Shown: one piece after another, positions 25,553 through 35,092 of the stretch
How positions within the stretch are numbered: position 1 is the stretch's first letter
Layout: the number at the start of each line of letters is the position of its first letter
Origin: Lachnoclostridium sp.
GTDB taxonomy: Bacteria; Bacillota; Clostridia; Lachnospirales; Lachnospiraceae
Assembly (NCBI GenBank): GCA_023664665.1
Contig: JAMPEY010000005.1
Coordinates: forward strand, 35,809 to 99,808
Length of the DNA stretch: 64,000 nucleotides
Direction: 5' to 3'
Translations under genes and position numbers: made by a program
The notes under the pieces: model-generated
Seen by the model: the letters and a program-made list of their open reading frames with translations, nothing else
What the model was told of the DNA's origin: nothing
Database searches by the model: none

Positions 25553-25615
25553 CCGAGGTCAAAAAGGGGCATTTTGAGGTCAGATTGTGGAAAATGTTTT
25601 AGGAATTGTTATACT
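25553..25615 (+). promoter_or_regulatory. LytTR-type direct repeats and extended -10 promoter
   Basis: Two nine-base half-sites, CCGAGGTCA (25553-25561) and TTGAGGTCA (25574-25582), are separated by exactly 12 bases, which is the geometry bound by LytTR dimers. An extended -10 TGTTATACT (25607-25615) follows, and the -35 region is poor, as expected for an activated promoter. The next gene is the secreted amidase-like protein. Confidence 0.6.
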
Positions 25616-25653
25616 GAAGTGGAAGTACAAAAAATCTAACGGGGGGTATACAA

Positions 25654-26778
25654 ATGGGAATTTTAAAAACCAAATTTAAAGTGGCAGCAGTCTTAATGGC
25701 CGCAGCGATGCTGGTAAGCGGATTTAGCGCAGCGCATCTGACAGTAAATGCACAGAAAGTTACTTCCGCAGCAGGAGATGCCATTGTGTCGGATGCCGGG
25801 GCTGATATCCGGGAGAGCATATGCGAGGAAATAAAGAAGACGCAGGATACTTATTATGATGGCGTGTATGCTTTTGAAAATTGGAAGTTTACATTTGAAA
25901 ACGAAACGATGGACGGAAATACATACGGAACGGATGTATATGCCAGTGCAGACATGACTTTAATCAGACCGTATGACCAAAGCCCTTATTATCAGGGAAT
26001 CATGTCGGCATATGACAATACAAATATCAGGAGAACGAGGGATGATGCGGCTATAAAGGCGGAAGCTGACCAATATAAAAGTCTGGTAGAAGAATATTAT
26101 TTACAGCCCTATGAGACAGGTTTCGTGTACCATGCGGAAGTATCGGAGGCAGCAGACGGCATTTCCATACAACTCTACCGCGGGGTAAACCAAGGGGAAA
26201 GCTATTCTTGGGAAAAGGTGGAAGAAACGGATAGATTCTGTGACTTTGCAACCTATGAAAGGGGAGCAAAAGCAGCAAAGATGGCGGTGGAACAGCAGAC
26301 GGATGCCGTGACCCGCAGGGCTTCTTCCGGTTACAGGGCGAGTGGCGCCGTTACCTATGCAAGAGCCCATGCAACGGATGAGCCGGAATTTAATAAAAAA
26401 GACAATACAGGAAGTGACTGTGCCAATTTTGTGTCGAAGTGCATCCATGCAGGAGGGATTCCGACTGACACGGCAGGTGAGTGGTATCCGGCGAAGACAT
26501 ATGGGAATGCTGGTACGGCAGGGAAAAATTGGATTCGCACGGGATACAATGATGGTGGTATAAAGCCTTATTTTTTAAACAAGGGATATATTTCTGAAGT
26601 GCCTGTTTCCTCTGTTTCCATCGGATGCATTATGTATTGGAATGACCATAGCCATGTAGCCATAGTGACATACTATGATGGAGACACTATAAAATATTCC
26701 GACCACTCAAATGTGAAGAAGGATTCAACTTATCATACTTATACCACGGAGGATGTTACATTCTATCAGTTTAATTAG
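25654..26778 (+). CDS. Secreted protein with C-terminal amidase (Amidase_6/CHAP-like) domain
   Basis: The 374-residue protein has a signal peptide (MGILKTKFKVAAVLMAAAML, cleavage near residue 33), a region rich in tyrosine, and a C-terminal papain-like amidase domain (about 230-374). The catalytic cysteine C256 is in GSDCANFVSKCIHAGGI and the histidine H334 is in HSHVAIVTYYDGD. Such domains cleave peptide or amide bonds in cell-wall peptides. ACGGGGGG precedes the ATG. It is the first gene after the LytTR-type repeat, and its stop region leads into a lipoprotein gene with ten bases between. Confidence 0.85.
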   Translation: MGILKTKFKVAAVLMAAAMLVSGFSAAHLTVNAQKVTSAAGDAIVSDAGADIRESICEEIKKTQDTYYDGVYAFENWKFTFENETMDGNTYGTDVYASADMTLIRPYDQSPYYQGIMSAYDNTNIRRTRDDAAIKAEADQYKSLVEEYYLQPYETGFVYHAEVSEAADGISIQLYRGVNQGESYSWEKVEETDRFCDFATYERGAKAAKMAVEQQTDAVTRRASSGYRASGAVTYARAHATDEPEFNKKDNTGSDCANFVSKCIHAGGIPTDTAGEWYPAKTYGNAGTAGKNWIRTGYNDGGIKPYFLNKGYISEVPVSSVSIGCIMYWNDHSHVAIVTYYDGDTIKYSDHSNVKKDSTYHTYTTEDVTFYQFN

Positions 26779-26788
26779 GAGGCATATC

Positions 26789-27511
26789 GTGAGAAAAAGA
26801 TTTCAAACAGTTATTCTATTGGCATTTATCTGCTTCATGTGCGGATGTGCATACAGGCAGGAAGAGGAGAATTCTTTGGATGAAAGTGACATCTCTATAC
26901 AAACTCAGCAGTCTGCAGAGACAGGAGGGGAAACAAAAGAGAATGTTCCAAACACGGAATCATCGAAAGGAGCGGCTCAAAATGCAGAGAGTGAAGCGAA
27001 AGATGTGGAACTGCCAGAGGGTTTAAGTGCAAAGGATGAAATCTGGTTTCTCGGAGAGAATGCAAATGCAGGATTTAATTTTGCGGTAGATGAGTATGAT
27101 TATGTTTTTTATTTTAGGGGACTGCATCTTTCCTGTGATAAAGAGAAAGCTCAGATAGACATAGACCCTGTGGAATTTGTATGGAATTGGGAGACGGACA
27201 GGTGGCTCGCTTGGGGAAATTCTGTTGATGATGGACCTTATTGTGAGTATCGGAATGAAAAAGAGGAAGTCATAAGCCTGTTGCTGACAGAGAATACAGA
27301 ATTCCATATGTGCAATTTCGACCATGATCCTATTCTAAGTGAAATTTGTGACAGAAACCAAGATGGATGGGAAAATGTGACGACTAACCCGGATGTGTTT
27401 ATGTATTATCTTAGAACACAATACAGCGATTCCATGGAAAGATACCCGTTTTTCATGATATTGAACGAGGACGGGACGGTAAAGTATGTGATTGAGTATC
27501 CGTTAGTGTAG
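26789..27511 (+). CDS. Hypothetical lipoprotein
   Basis: The GTG at 26789 is chosen because AGGAGG lies six bases upstream; the open frame begins earlier inside the amidase gene. The 240-residue product has a lipoprotein signal with lipobox MCGC (C20), a long Glu/Ser/Gln-rich linker (about 22-75), and a globular domain with many acidic and aromatic residues. No family is recognised. It is co-transcribed with the amidase-like gene and probably sits on the outer membrane face with it. Confidence 0.7.
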   Translation: MRKRFQTVILLAFICFMCGCAYRQEEENSLDESDISIQTQQSAETGGETKENVPNTESSKGAAQNAESEAKDVELPEGLSAKDEIWFLGENANAGFNFAVDEYDYVFYFRGLHLSCDKEKAQIDIDPVEFVWNWETDRWLAWGNSVDDGPYCEYRNEKEEVISLLLTENTEFHMCNFDHDPILSEICDRNQDGWENVTTNPDVFMYYLRTQYSDSMERYPFFMILNEDGTVKYVIEYPLV

Positions 27512-27546
27512 GATAACGATAGATTGGCAAGAAAGGAGAAAAGAAA

Positions 27547-27954
27547 ATGAAGAAACAAAAGATTCTTATCTATATCAGCTTGGCATTAGCGCTCTTTGTG
27601 GTAGCAATGGAGAGCAGCACTGTATATGCGGCATCCCTGAAACGCATCCCCGACACATCAACAAGGGTTTATGTGGGGAGCACATTGGTGGAATTGGAAG
27701 TAGGATGCAACAACAGCAGCTACGCATACGCAACAGTATCTGCGGATGATGATGTTGATGCAACGATGCAATTGGTGGTTTATTATGATGGCAACAAAGA
27801 ACATGTAACGGTAAATGGAGGATTTTCCCAGAGGACATATGGAGACATAGGATATCAGTGCAGCAGCAGAATTTCCATGGTTGAATGTTATTTTACGGTA
27901 AGCAGCGCAGACGGCAGCATAACTTCGTTTCCTTTGGTTGTCGAAAACCCGTGA
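27547..27954 (+). CDS. Small secreted protein of unknown function
   Basis: The 135-residue protein follows AAGGAGAA and has a classical signal peptide ending near VYAAS (residue 28-30). The mature 105 residues are beta-rich, without charged clusters, and contain three cysteines that could form a disulfide (C at about 54, 104 and 113). No family is recognised. It ends the run of secreted genes behind the LytTR-type promoter. Confidence 0.65.
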   Translation: MKKQKILIYISLALALFVVAMESSTVYAASLKRIPDTSTRVYVGSTLVELEVGCNNSSYAYATVSADDDVDATMQLVVYYDGNKEHVTVNGGFSQRTYGDIGYQCSSRISMVECYFTVSSADGSITSFPLVVENP

Positions 27955-28004
27955 CCGTTGAAGGGTTTGTAGCATACTTTCACACTCTTATAGTGAGTGG
28001 TATG

Positions 28005-28043
28005 TAAAATTCCCTTGACAAATTTTCCCCGTATACTATTCTG
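28005..28043 (+). promoter_or_regulatory. Copy of the valS promoter without a T-box
   Basis: The 23 bases at 28005-28027, including TTGACA (28015-28020), are identical to 30555-30577 at the valS promoter. A -10-like TATTCT (28037-28042) follows at 16 bases. A terminator begins only 15 bases further on, so any transcript would be about 50 nucleotides. Confidence 0.45.
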
Positions 28044-28057
28044 AGTTTGACACTTAA

Positions 28058-28096
28058 AAAACCGAGAGCCTTGTATTTACTGGACTCTCGGTTTTT
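28058..28096 (+). terminator. Rho-independent terminator
   Basis: AAAACCGAGAG (28058-28068) pairs with CTCTCGGTTTT (28085-28095), giving a strong hairpin with A-run and T-run on either side, so it may work both ways. It could end the secreted-protein operon, the short RNA from 28043, or the remnant gene on the minus strand. Confidence 0.8.
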
Positions 28097-28119
28097 ATAA
28101 TGTTGTATATAGAGATATA

Positions 28120-28293
28120 CTACAATTTTTTAAAAATTTTTTGGTTTGTCGAATTTCTTTTAACTAACAATTCTATAAATTCCTTGGCAAGCTCCATGTC
28201 TTCCGGGCTGAATAAGCACAGTCGCTCAAGACTGCTTTGCGGAACATTGTAAGCATATGTTGTGCCCAATAAAATATAATCCGGCGAAGTATA
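28120..28293 (-). pseudogene. C-terminal fragment of an XRE-type regulator
   Basis: On the minus strand an open frame of 57 codons ends at a TAG (28120-28122) and is bounded upstream by an in-frame TGA (28294-28296). It encodes SPDYILLGTTYAYN and FSPEDMELAKEFIELLVKR, which are like the end of Cro/C1-type regulators where the HTH is followed by a short C-terminal helix. No start codon or HTH part remains. It is read as the tail of a deleted gene. Confidence 0.55.
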
Positions 28294-28360
28294 TCATACA
28301 AAAAGAGCAGGGATATGTGTGCGATGGGCAAGAATGGATTGTATATCAATTAAAGGCTTC

Positions 28361-28419
28361 CCAACACTGCTATTTTGTGTTATTATAAAATCAGTAGGCA
28401 ATGAGATAGGAGCATACGA
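28361..28419 (+). promoter_or_regulatory. Promoter/leader of the solute-binding protein gene (copy B of the duplicated block)
   Basis: This block matches 23961-24020 with a constant offset of 4,400 and then 4,401 bases after one deletion. It supplies a -10-like TATTAT (28381-28386 region) and the AGGAG ribosome site directly in front of the ATG at 28419. Confidence 0.5.
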
Positions 28420-30503
28420 TGAAAAATAGCAAAAAGCCGCTGTTGGTTTTGGCAATATTCTTTTTCCTTACCATAATGTTGTTAGCATGTGGGAGGGATT
28501 CGACAAATCCGAAACAAGAAATAGGCAAAATAATGTATGAGATGGAAAGCGCAAAAGAGCTTTTCATAGATGTGCCTGCTCAAATTGTGCGTGGGAAAGA
28601 TGGAGTATGGGTATTGACTTCTGAAAAAGAGGATAATTTGTTTTTTGTTGACAATAATGAAATGACAGAAAATATCAGTTGGCAGGAGAGGGAAGATGAA
28701 TACATAATAGCGATGTCCGAGGGAGCGGGAAATTTTTATTTGTGTGTTGGCATGAATGGCGAAAATGAAGTTCAAATAAGAAGGAGAGAGGATGCTTCAC
28801 ATTGGAATGTCTTGACTACTATTCATGGGGAAGAAGTAAAAATGCTACAGGGAGTTTCCTTTTGTGTGGATGATGACGAAACCGTGTATTTTGCTAACGG
28901 AAGCGCGATCTGGCAGATGCCCGAAGAGGGAAAAATGCATCAGCAAGAGGTGGAGGGAGATATTCTCTTTGTGCAGGAGTGGGGAAAAGGACAGATAGAA
29001 TGTATCACTATTATGGATGGAAAAATCATAAGATATAAGCTGGCGGAAGGGCGGTTTGAAAAGGAATGGGTGTCAGATATTGGCTGTAGTCAAGCTATGG
29101 GAATAAAATGCAGTGATAATTCAAGAATCGGTATATTATCAGATGATAAACTGTTTTGGATTGATAGGGAATCCGGAGAGCAACTGCAGATTGCAAGTTT
29201 AACGGAAAGTGGGATTCCTACTCAGTGGCTTATGGAAGCCAGCTGCGATAACATGAATGAACGGATTACTTTGTATGGAAGAAGTGATAATTATAAACTT
29301 ACATGTTATACAATCGTTAAGCAGGCGGATTTTTCTTCGGAACAGAGGAAGTGCATCACATATGGAACAATAAATTTAAATGGACATATGCAAGAGCAGA
29401 TTGCGGCATTTAACAGAGAAAACAAGGAATATTATGTGGCGGTAAAATATTATAATGGCGAGAGTCCGGGCTTACGATTACAGGCTGATTTGGCAGGGGG
29501 AAATGCCCCTGACATTATTGATATGTATACTTTCGGCGGGAGATATGAGGATTTTGCAAAGCAAGGTTATTTGGAGGATTTGACAGATTATCTTAAGAAA
29601 AGCAAACAAAGTGAGGATATTCAGTGGCAAGTGTTGATTCCCGGTGAGATTGATAATAAAATCTATATGCTGACGCCACATTTTTCTTTATGGGGATTAG
29701 CTATATCTCAAAAAGATATGGACGGTGTAGAAGAGTGGAATATAGATTCTTTCTTTTCCTTGATTGAAAAGAATAATGGAGAAAAAGGAATCTTCCTTTC
29801 CTCTACTCCAAGCGCTGTGTTGGAAACGGCACTTTGGGGAATGTCCGGGGAATTTATAGATTGGGAGAAGGGAAAGGCTGATTTTGACAGTGGAAGTTTT
29901 CAGCAATTGTTGTATTTTTGCAAAAAATACGGCAAAGAAAATATCATGGTAGCGGGTCAAGGTTATGAAACATCAGATTTAGCAGAGCATGTGCTATTTC
30001 TGGATGTATCGGTTTCACAACCCTCCGGTTATGTGGATGTGCTTGGAGTTTATGGAAGAAATACCCCAATTTATGGTTTTCCTACGAAAGATGGGCAGCA
30101 GTATCTGATAAATCGGCAAAAGGATGCCTGTAGCATCTACTCCGGCAGTGAATATAAGGAAGGTGCGTGGGAATTCCTGAATACATTGCTGGAATCGGAC
30201 TTCCAAAATAAGGATAGGGGTATGCCGATTTGCAAAAGTATATATGAAGAGCAATGGAAAACGGCTACAAAGGAAACAGTAAGAATCAATAATACCAGTA
30301 TGATGCTTGAGGAAAGTGAAATAGATATCATTGATGATATCCTGAATAATGAAAAGCTTTTTTGTGGCGATTTAAGTACACAGTGGCAGGAAATAGAAAT
30401 TGTGGTGTTAGAGGAGGCGGAGTCATATTTTTCGGGGGATAAGGAATTGCAGGAGGTTACGGCAATTATACAGAATAGGGTGCAATTGATGTTGGATGAG
30501 TGA
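28419..30503 (+). CDS. Orphan extracellular solute-binding lipoprotein with N-terminal beta-propeller-like region
   Basis: The 694-residue protein has a lipoprotein signal with lipobox LLAC (C24). Residues 45-305 consist of short repeated beta segments with hydrophobic-Trp patterns, resembling a propeller. Residues 315-690 look like an ABC-type family 1 solute-binding protein: MQEQIAAFNRENKEYYVAVK, LAGGNAPDIIDMYTFGG, FAKQGYLEDLTDYLKK and EFLNTLLESDFQ. No permease or ATPase gene is adjacent, so it either serves a remote transporter or acts as a surface sensor. The propeller label is from pattern only. Upstream it has the duplicated promoter-leader shared with the LytTR operon. Confidence 0.75.
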   Translation: MKNSKKPLLVLAIFFFLTIMLLACGRDSTNPKQEIGKIMYEMESAKELFIDVPAQIVRGKDGVWVLTSEKEDNLFFVDNNEMTENISWQEREDEYIIAMSEGAGNFYLCVGMNGENEVQIRRREDASHWNVLTTIHGEEVKMLQGVSFCVDDDETVYFANGSAIWQMPEEGKMHQQEVEGDILFVQEWGKGQIECITIMDGKIIRYKLAEGRFEKEWVSDIGCSQAMGIKCSDNSRIGILSDDKLFWIDRESGEQLQIASLTESGIPTQWLMEASCDNMNERITLYGRSDNYKLTCYTIVKQADFSSEQRKCITYGTINLNGHMQEQIAAFNRENKEYYVAVKYYNGESPGLRLQADLAGGNAPDIIDMYTFGGRYEDFAKQGYLEDLTDYLKKSKQSEDIQWQVLIPGEIDNKIYMLTPHFSLWGLAISQKDMDGVEEWNIDSFFSLIEKNNGEKGIFLSSTPSAVLETALWGMSGEFIDWEKGKADFDSGSFQQLLYFCKKYGKENIMVAGQGYETSDLAEHVLFLDVSVSQPSGYVDVLGVYGRNTPIYGFPTKDGQQYLINRQKDACSIYSGSEYKEGAWEFLNTLLESDFQNKDRGMPICKSIYEEQWKTATKETVRINNTSMMLEESEIDIIDDILNNEKLFCGDLSTQWQEIEIVVLEEAESYFSGDKELQEVTAIIQNRVQLMLDE

Positions 30504-30564
30504 AAAGAAAGGGCGGATTATCGGTGCCCGGAAAATCAGTGCCCGGAAAATCAATAAAATTCCC

Positions 30565-30593
30565 TTGACAAATTTTCTCTCATATACTATATT
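30565..30593 (+). promoter_or_regulatory. valS promoter
   Basis: TTGACA (30565-30570) and TATATT (30588-30593) are separated by 17 bases. Transcription would start near 30600 and yield a leader of about 325 bases before valS. Confidence 0.75.
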
Positions 30594-30599
30594 AGTAAA

Positions 30600-30880
30600 C
30601 AATAGAAAAAGGCAATGACAAAGAGGAGTATGCATTACCCCTTGCCAGAGAGGGCTGCTGCAGACAGGTTCTGCGCTGGAAGGCGGCTTGAAGGAAGGAA
30701 TGCAGAAGGTAGCTTTCGAGCCGGAGCATCGAAAGGCAGGATTTGAGTAGATGCCCACGGTTTATCCCCGTTACAGGATAGGACTTTTGATGAAGTCTTT
30801 CGAGGCAGCGCAAGCTGTGAAAAAGGTGGTACCGCGTTTATAACGCCCTTTGCTGACATAGTCGGCAGAGGGCGTTTTTA
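30600..30880 (+). ncRNA. T-box riboswitch of valS
   Basis: The leader contains the diagnostic T-box AAGGTGGTACCGCG (30823-30836), which pairs with uncharged tRNA acceptor ends, followed by a terminator (arms 30844-30853 and 30865-30874, T-run to 30879). Upstream are stem I elements such as AGAGAGGG and AGTA. A candidate valine specifier GTA is at 30709-30711, which is tentative. Uncharged tRNA-Val should favour antitermination and valS expression. Confidence 0.9.
30844..30880 (+). terminator. T-box regulated terminator
   Basis: CGCCCTTTGC (30844-30853) pairs with GCAGAGGGCG (30865-30874) with one wobble, followed by TTTTT. It overlaps the alternative antiterminator that includes the T-box sequence. 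Confidence 0.85.
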
Positions 30881-30926
30881 AACATTAGGAAATTGCGGCA
30901 GCGGCGCTTTTTTATAGGAGGCAGAT

Positions 30927-33590
30927 ATGAGCAAAGAATTAGCAAAAACCTACGACCCCGCGGGGCTGGAGGACAGATTGTACCGGAAGTGGATGGATAA
31001 GAAATATTTTCATGCCGAGGTGGACCATTCCAAAACACCTTTTACGATTGTGATTCCACCCCCAAATATCACGGGGCAGCTTCATATGGGACACGCCCTT
31101 GACAATACCATGCAGGATATTCTCATTCGTTTTAAGCGTATGCAGGGTTATAATGCGCTGTGGCAGCCGGGGACGGACCATGCCAGCATTGCCACGGAGG
31201 TAAGGATTATCGAGACCTTGAAAAAAGAAGGTATTGACAAGCATGACCTGGGGCGTGAAAAATTTCTGGAGAGGGCATGGGATTGGAAGAAAGAATACGG
31301 CGGGCGTATTATCTCCCAGCTTAAAAAGTTAGGCTCTTCCTGCGATTGGGACAGGGAGCGTTTCACCATGGATGAAGGCTGCAATGAGGCTGTCACCGAA
31401 GTGTTTGTGAAGATGCATGAGAAGGGATATATTTACAAGGGCGCCCGCATCATCAACTGGTGTCCCGTATGCAATACCTCCATCTCCGATGCGGAGGTAG
31501 AATATCAGGAGCAGGCAGGGCATTTCTGGCACATTAAGTATCCTTTGGTAAATGAGGACGGAACTCCCAGCACTACCGAGTTTCTGACCTTTGCCACCAC
31601 CCGTCCGGAAACCATGCTGGGAGATACCGCAGTGGCAATCCATCCTGAGGATGAGCGTTACAAACATTTGATTGGCAGAAAGGTTCTGCTGCCCATAGTG
31701 AACCGGGTGATACCCATTGTGACGGACACCTATGTTGACCGGGAATTTGGTACGGGTGTAGTAAAAATCACTCCTGCCCACGACCCTAACGACTTTGAGG
31801 TGGGCAAGAGGCATAATCTGCCCATCATCAATATTATGAACGATGATGCCACCATCAATGAAAACGGCGGCAAGTTTGCGGGAATGGACAGATATGAGGC
31901 AAGAAAAGCCATTGTGGAGGAGCTTGAGAGTCAGGGACTGTTAGTGAAGATTGAGGATTATTCCCACAATGTAGGAACTCATGACCGCTGCAAGACCACC
32001 ATCGAGCCTTTGGTGAAGGAGCAGTGGTTTGTAAAGATGGACGAGCTGATTAAGCCTGCCAGAGAAGCGGTGAAAAAAGGCGAAATTCAGTTAATTCCTG
32101 AACGCATGGAGAAGAATTATTTTAATTGGACGGACAATATCAGGGATTGGTGCATCAGCCGCCAGCTCTGGTGGGGACACCGCATTCCTGCTTATTATTG
32201 TGATGAGTGCGGGGAAGTGGTTGTGGCGAAAAAAATGCCGGAGGTATGCCCCAAGTGCGGATGCACCCATTTTACACAGGATGAAGATACGCTGGACACA
32301 TGGTTTTCTTCTGCGCTGTGGCCTTTTGAAACCTTGGGGTGGCCGAAACAGACAGAGGATTTGAAATATTTTTATCCCACAGATGTGCTGGTGACAGGCT
32401 ATGATATTATTTTCTTCTGGGTTATCCGCATGATTTTTTCAGGCTATGAGCAGATGGGCGAAAAACCATTTAAGACAGTGCTTTTCCACGGCTTGGTGCG
32501 TGACAGCCAGGGGCGCAAGATGTCCAAGTCCTTAGGAAACGGCATTGACCCGCTGGATATTATTGAAAAGTATGGCGCGGATGCTTTGCGCCTTACCTTG
32601 ATTACCGGCAATGCCCCCGGAAACGATATGCGTTTTTATTATGAGAGGGTAGAAAACAGCCGCAATTTTGCCAATAAGGTGTGGAACGCCTCCCGCTTTA
32701 TCATGATGAATATGGAGCCTTCAAAGAATGTTACCATGCCCGGGGCGCAGGATTTGCAGCCTGTGGACAAGTGGATTTTGTCCAAATTAAATACCTTGAT
32801 AAAAGATGTCACCGATAATATGGAGCATTTTGAATTGGGAATTGCGGTGCAGAAGGTTTATGATTTTATCTGGGACGAGTTCTGCGATTGGTATATCGAA
32901 ATGGTGAAGCCGAGGCTTTACAATTCCGATGATGCGGTCAGCCAGAATGCGGCGTTGTGGACTTTAAAGACTGTCTTGATAGATGCGCTTAAGCTGCTGC
33001 ATCCCTATATGCCTTTTATCACCGAGGAAATTTTCTGTACCCTGCAGAGCGAAGAGGAATCCATCATGGTCAGCAGCTGGCCCGTGTATATGCAGGAGAG
33101 GAGCTTTGCGAAGGAGGAAAAGGCTCTTGAAATCATCAAGGAAGCTGTCAGGGGCATCCGCAATATCCGCACGGAGATGAATGTGGCTCCCAGCCGCAAG
33201 GCATCCGTGTATGTGGTGAGTGAGGATGAGGGTATCTTAAATACCTTTACGGAGGGCAGGCTGTTCTTTGCTTCTCTAGCCTATGCCAATGAAGTCACCA
33301 TGCAGAAGGACAAGGCTGGCATCGCGCAGGATGCGGTTTCCGTGGTGATTCCCGGCGCAACCCTCTATATTCCTTTTGCGGAATTGGTAGATATCGCGCA
33401 GGAAATCGAGCGCCTGAACAAGGAGAAAAAGCGCTTGGGGGGAGAGCTTGCCAGAGTAAACGGCATGCTTTCCAATGAAAAGTTTATCTCCAAAGCGCCG
33501 GAAGCAAAGATTGCAGAGGAAAAGGAAAAGCTGGAAAAATATACCATGATGATGGCTCAGGTGGAAGAAAGGCTTTCTCAGTTACAATAG
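30927..33590 (+). CDS. valS: Valyl-tRNA synthetase
   Basis: The 887-residue class I synthetase has the HIGH-type motif [16 protein letters not shown] at about residue 45, the editing (CP1) domain with [12 protein letters not shown] near 220, a zinc-knuckle CDECGE...CPKCGC near 425-450, the KMSKS motif [11 protein letters not shown] near 530, and the C-terminal anticodon and coiled-coil domains ([19 protein letters not shown]). Length is normal. AGGAGG precedes the ATG. Expression is controlled by the T-box upstream. Confidence 0.97.
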   Translation: MSKELAKTYDPAGLEDRLYRKWMDKKYFHAEVDHSKTPFTIVIPPPNITGQLHMGHALDNTMQDILIRFKRMQGYNALWQPGTDHASIATEVRIIETLKKEGIDKHDLGREKFLERAWDWKKEYGGRIISQLKKLGSSCDWDRERFTMDEGCNEAVTEVFVKMHEKGYIYKGARIINWCPVCNTSISDAEVEYQEQAGHFWHIKYPLVNEDGTPSTTEFLTFATTRPETMLGDTAVAIHPEDERYKHLIGRKVLLPIVNRVIPIVTDTYVDREFGTGVVKITPAHDPNDFEVGKRHNLPIINIMNDDATINENGGKFAGMDRYEARKAIVEELESQGLLVKIEDYSHNVGTHDRCKTTIEPLVKEQWFVKMDELIKPAREAVKKGEIQLIPERMEKNYFNWTDNIRDWCISRQLWWGHRIPAYYCDECGEVVVAKKMPEVCPKCGCTHFTQDEDTLDTWFSSALWPFETLGWPKQTEDLKYFYPTDVLVTGYDIIFFWVIRMIFSGYEQMGEKPFKTVLFHGLVRDSQGRKMSKSLGNGIDPLDIIEKYGADALRLTLITGNAPGNDMRFYYERVENSRNFANKVWNASRFIMMNMEPSKNVTMPGAQDLQPVDKWILSKLNTLIKDVTDNMEHFELGIAVQKVYDFIWDEFCDWYIEMVKPRLYNSDDAVSQNAALWTLKTVLIDALKLLHPYMPFITEEIFCTLQSEEESIMVSSWPVYMQERSFAKEEKALEIIKEAVRGIRNIRTEMNVAPSRKASVYVVSEDEGILNTFTEGRLFFASLAYANEVTMQKDKAGIAQDAVSVVIPGATLYIPFAELVDIAQEIERLNKEKKRLGGELARVNGMLSNEKFISKAPEAKIAEEKEKLEKYTMMMAQVEERLSQLQ

Positions 33591-33626
33591 CAGTATAATG
33601 GGGTTACGGAAAGGCATGGTATTAAT

Positions 33627-34928
33627 GTGAAGGATAAGGAAATCAGGACTTTTGAGGAGGCAGTGGCATATCTGAATGATGTGCCCTACTTCACTTCCAA
33701 AAACACAATGGAAGACACCAAAGCCTTTTTGAAAAGACTTGGGTGCCCTGACAGGCAGATGAAGATAATTCATGTGGCAGGCACAAACGGAAAAGGCTCT
33801 GTCTGCGCCTATCTATGCTCTATCTTGGAGGAAGCGGGTTATCGGGTATGTATGTTTACCTCGCCCCATCTGGTGGATATCAGAGAGCGGTTTTATCTTG
33901 AGGGGCATATGGTGGAGAAAGAGGATTTCCACAAAGCGTTTCTTCGGATTTATGAAGCGCTAAAGGATAAAGAAGAGTATCATCCCACATTTTTTGAATA
34001 TTTGTTTTTTATGGCGATGATTCTGTTTGCGGAGGAAAAACCGGATTATTGCATTTTGGAAACGGGGCTCGGGGGAAGGCTGGATGCCACTAATTCCGTG
34101 GGGAAAAAGGAATTATCCGTCATCACCAGAATCAGTCTTGACCATGTGCAGTATCTTGGGGATACGATTTCTTTGATTGCGGAGGAAAAGGCAGGCATTA
34201 TGCAGGCGCATGCACCGCTTGTCTATGCGGATGTGGAAGAAGACGCCTCCGAAGTTTTCAGGCGAAAAGGGGAGAAAATTGGGGTTTCCCTGTATCCTGT
34301 GTCAAAAAAAGACTACACTTTCTTGGATTTTAAAAATAAAAGCATTGATTTTTCGTTGCATACAAAGTATTATGGTTATATTAGGCTACATCTAAATACT
34401 ATGGCGCGCTATCAGACAGAGAATGTTTCTCTGGCAGTAAGGGCAGTGGAAGTGCTGGACAAAGGCAGGACAATCTCGGCAGATGCCATAGAAAGAGGCG
34501 TGGAAAAATGCCGCTGGCAGGGCAGGATGGAAGAGATACTGCCGGAGGTATATGTGGATGGAGCTCATAATGAGGACGGTGTCCGGGCATTTTTGGACAC
34601 GGTGAGAGAGGACGGCGTCGTCGGCAAAAGGACATTGCTGTTTGGCGTATGTTCCGACAAAGCCTGTGAAATCATGATGGAAAGAGTGGTGCAGTCAGGG
34701 TTGTTTGAGAAGCTTGCTCTGGCGCCTATAAACAACAGGAGGGCGGCGTCTTTGGAAGATATGGCGGCTTGGGCAGCCCGTTTTCCTCTCTGCAAATGTG
34801 TACTGTACGAGAATGTTACCACAGCATTTCAGAAACTGCTTGATGAACAGATGCCGGGGGAGCGCATTTATATTGCGGGCAGCCTGTATCTGGTTGGAGA
34901 AATAAAGGAGTCTTTGGGATATGATTAA
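33627..34928 (+). CDS. folC: Folylpolyglutamate synthase/dihydrofolate synthase
   Basis: The 433-residue protein starts at GTG 33627 with GGAAAGG upstream. It has the Mur-ligase P-loop HVAGTNGKGSVCAYL (about residue 50), FTSPHLVDIRERF, the second motif LETGLGGRLDATN, ITRISLDHVQYLGDTI, and VDGAHNEDGVRAF. FolC adds glutamate to folates and, in many bacteria, also makes dihydrofolate from dihydropteroate. It is 36 bases after valS, a common neighbour pair in Firmicutes. Its end overlaps the small gene that follows by eight bases. Confidence 0.95.
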   Translation: MKDKEIRTFEEAVAYLNDVPYFTSKNTMEDTKAFLKRLGCPDRQMKIIHVAGTNGKGSVCAYLCSILEEAGYRVCMFTSPHLVDIRERFYLEGHMVEKEDFHKAFLRIYEALKDKEEYHPTFFEYLFFMAMILFAEEKPDYCILETGLGGRLDATNSVGKKELSVITRISLDHVQYLGDTISLIAEEKAGIMQAHAPLVYADVEEDASEVFRRKGEKIGVSLYPVSKKDYTFLDFKNKSIDFSLHTKYYGYIRLHLNTMARYQTENVSLAVRAVEVLDKGRTISADAIERGVEKCRWQGRMEEILPEVYVDGAHNEDGVRAFLDTVREDGVVGKRTLLFGVCSDKACEIMMERVVQSGLFEKLALAPINNRRAASLEDMAAWAARFPLCKCVLYENVTTAFQKLLDEQMPGERIYIAGSLYLVGEIKESLGYD

Positions 34929-35082
34929 TTTTGAAGAGGAACTGAAGAAATTTCATCCCAGCCTTGAGGTGGAGGATGCGGAGGATGCGATTTACAATCA
35001 GGATTTGACGGATATGGCAGATTTGTTGGTAAAAATGATAAGGGAATCCGCAGAGGCAGTAGAGGAAGAAGAACAACAATAG
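34921..35082 (+). CDS. Small acidic protein between folC and the TPR gene
   Basis: An open frame of 53 codons begins at an ATG eight bases inside the end of folC and stops ten bases before the next ATG. The product is helical and very acidic, with DAIYNQDLTDMADLLVKMI and the tail VEEEEQQ. The AAGGAG site 10 bases upstream and the tight fit between its neighbours support a real gene. No function is known. Confidence 0.65.
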   Translation: MINFEEELKKFHPSLEVEDAEDAIYNQDLTDMADLLVKMIRESAEAVEEEEQQ

Positions 35083-35092
35083 GAGGTAGGGC

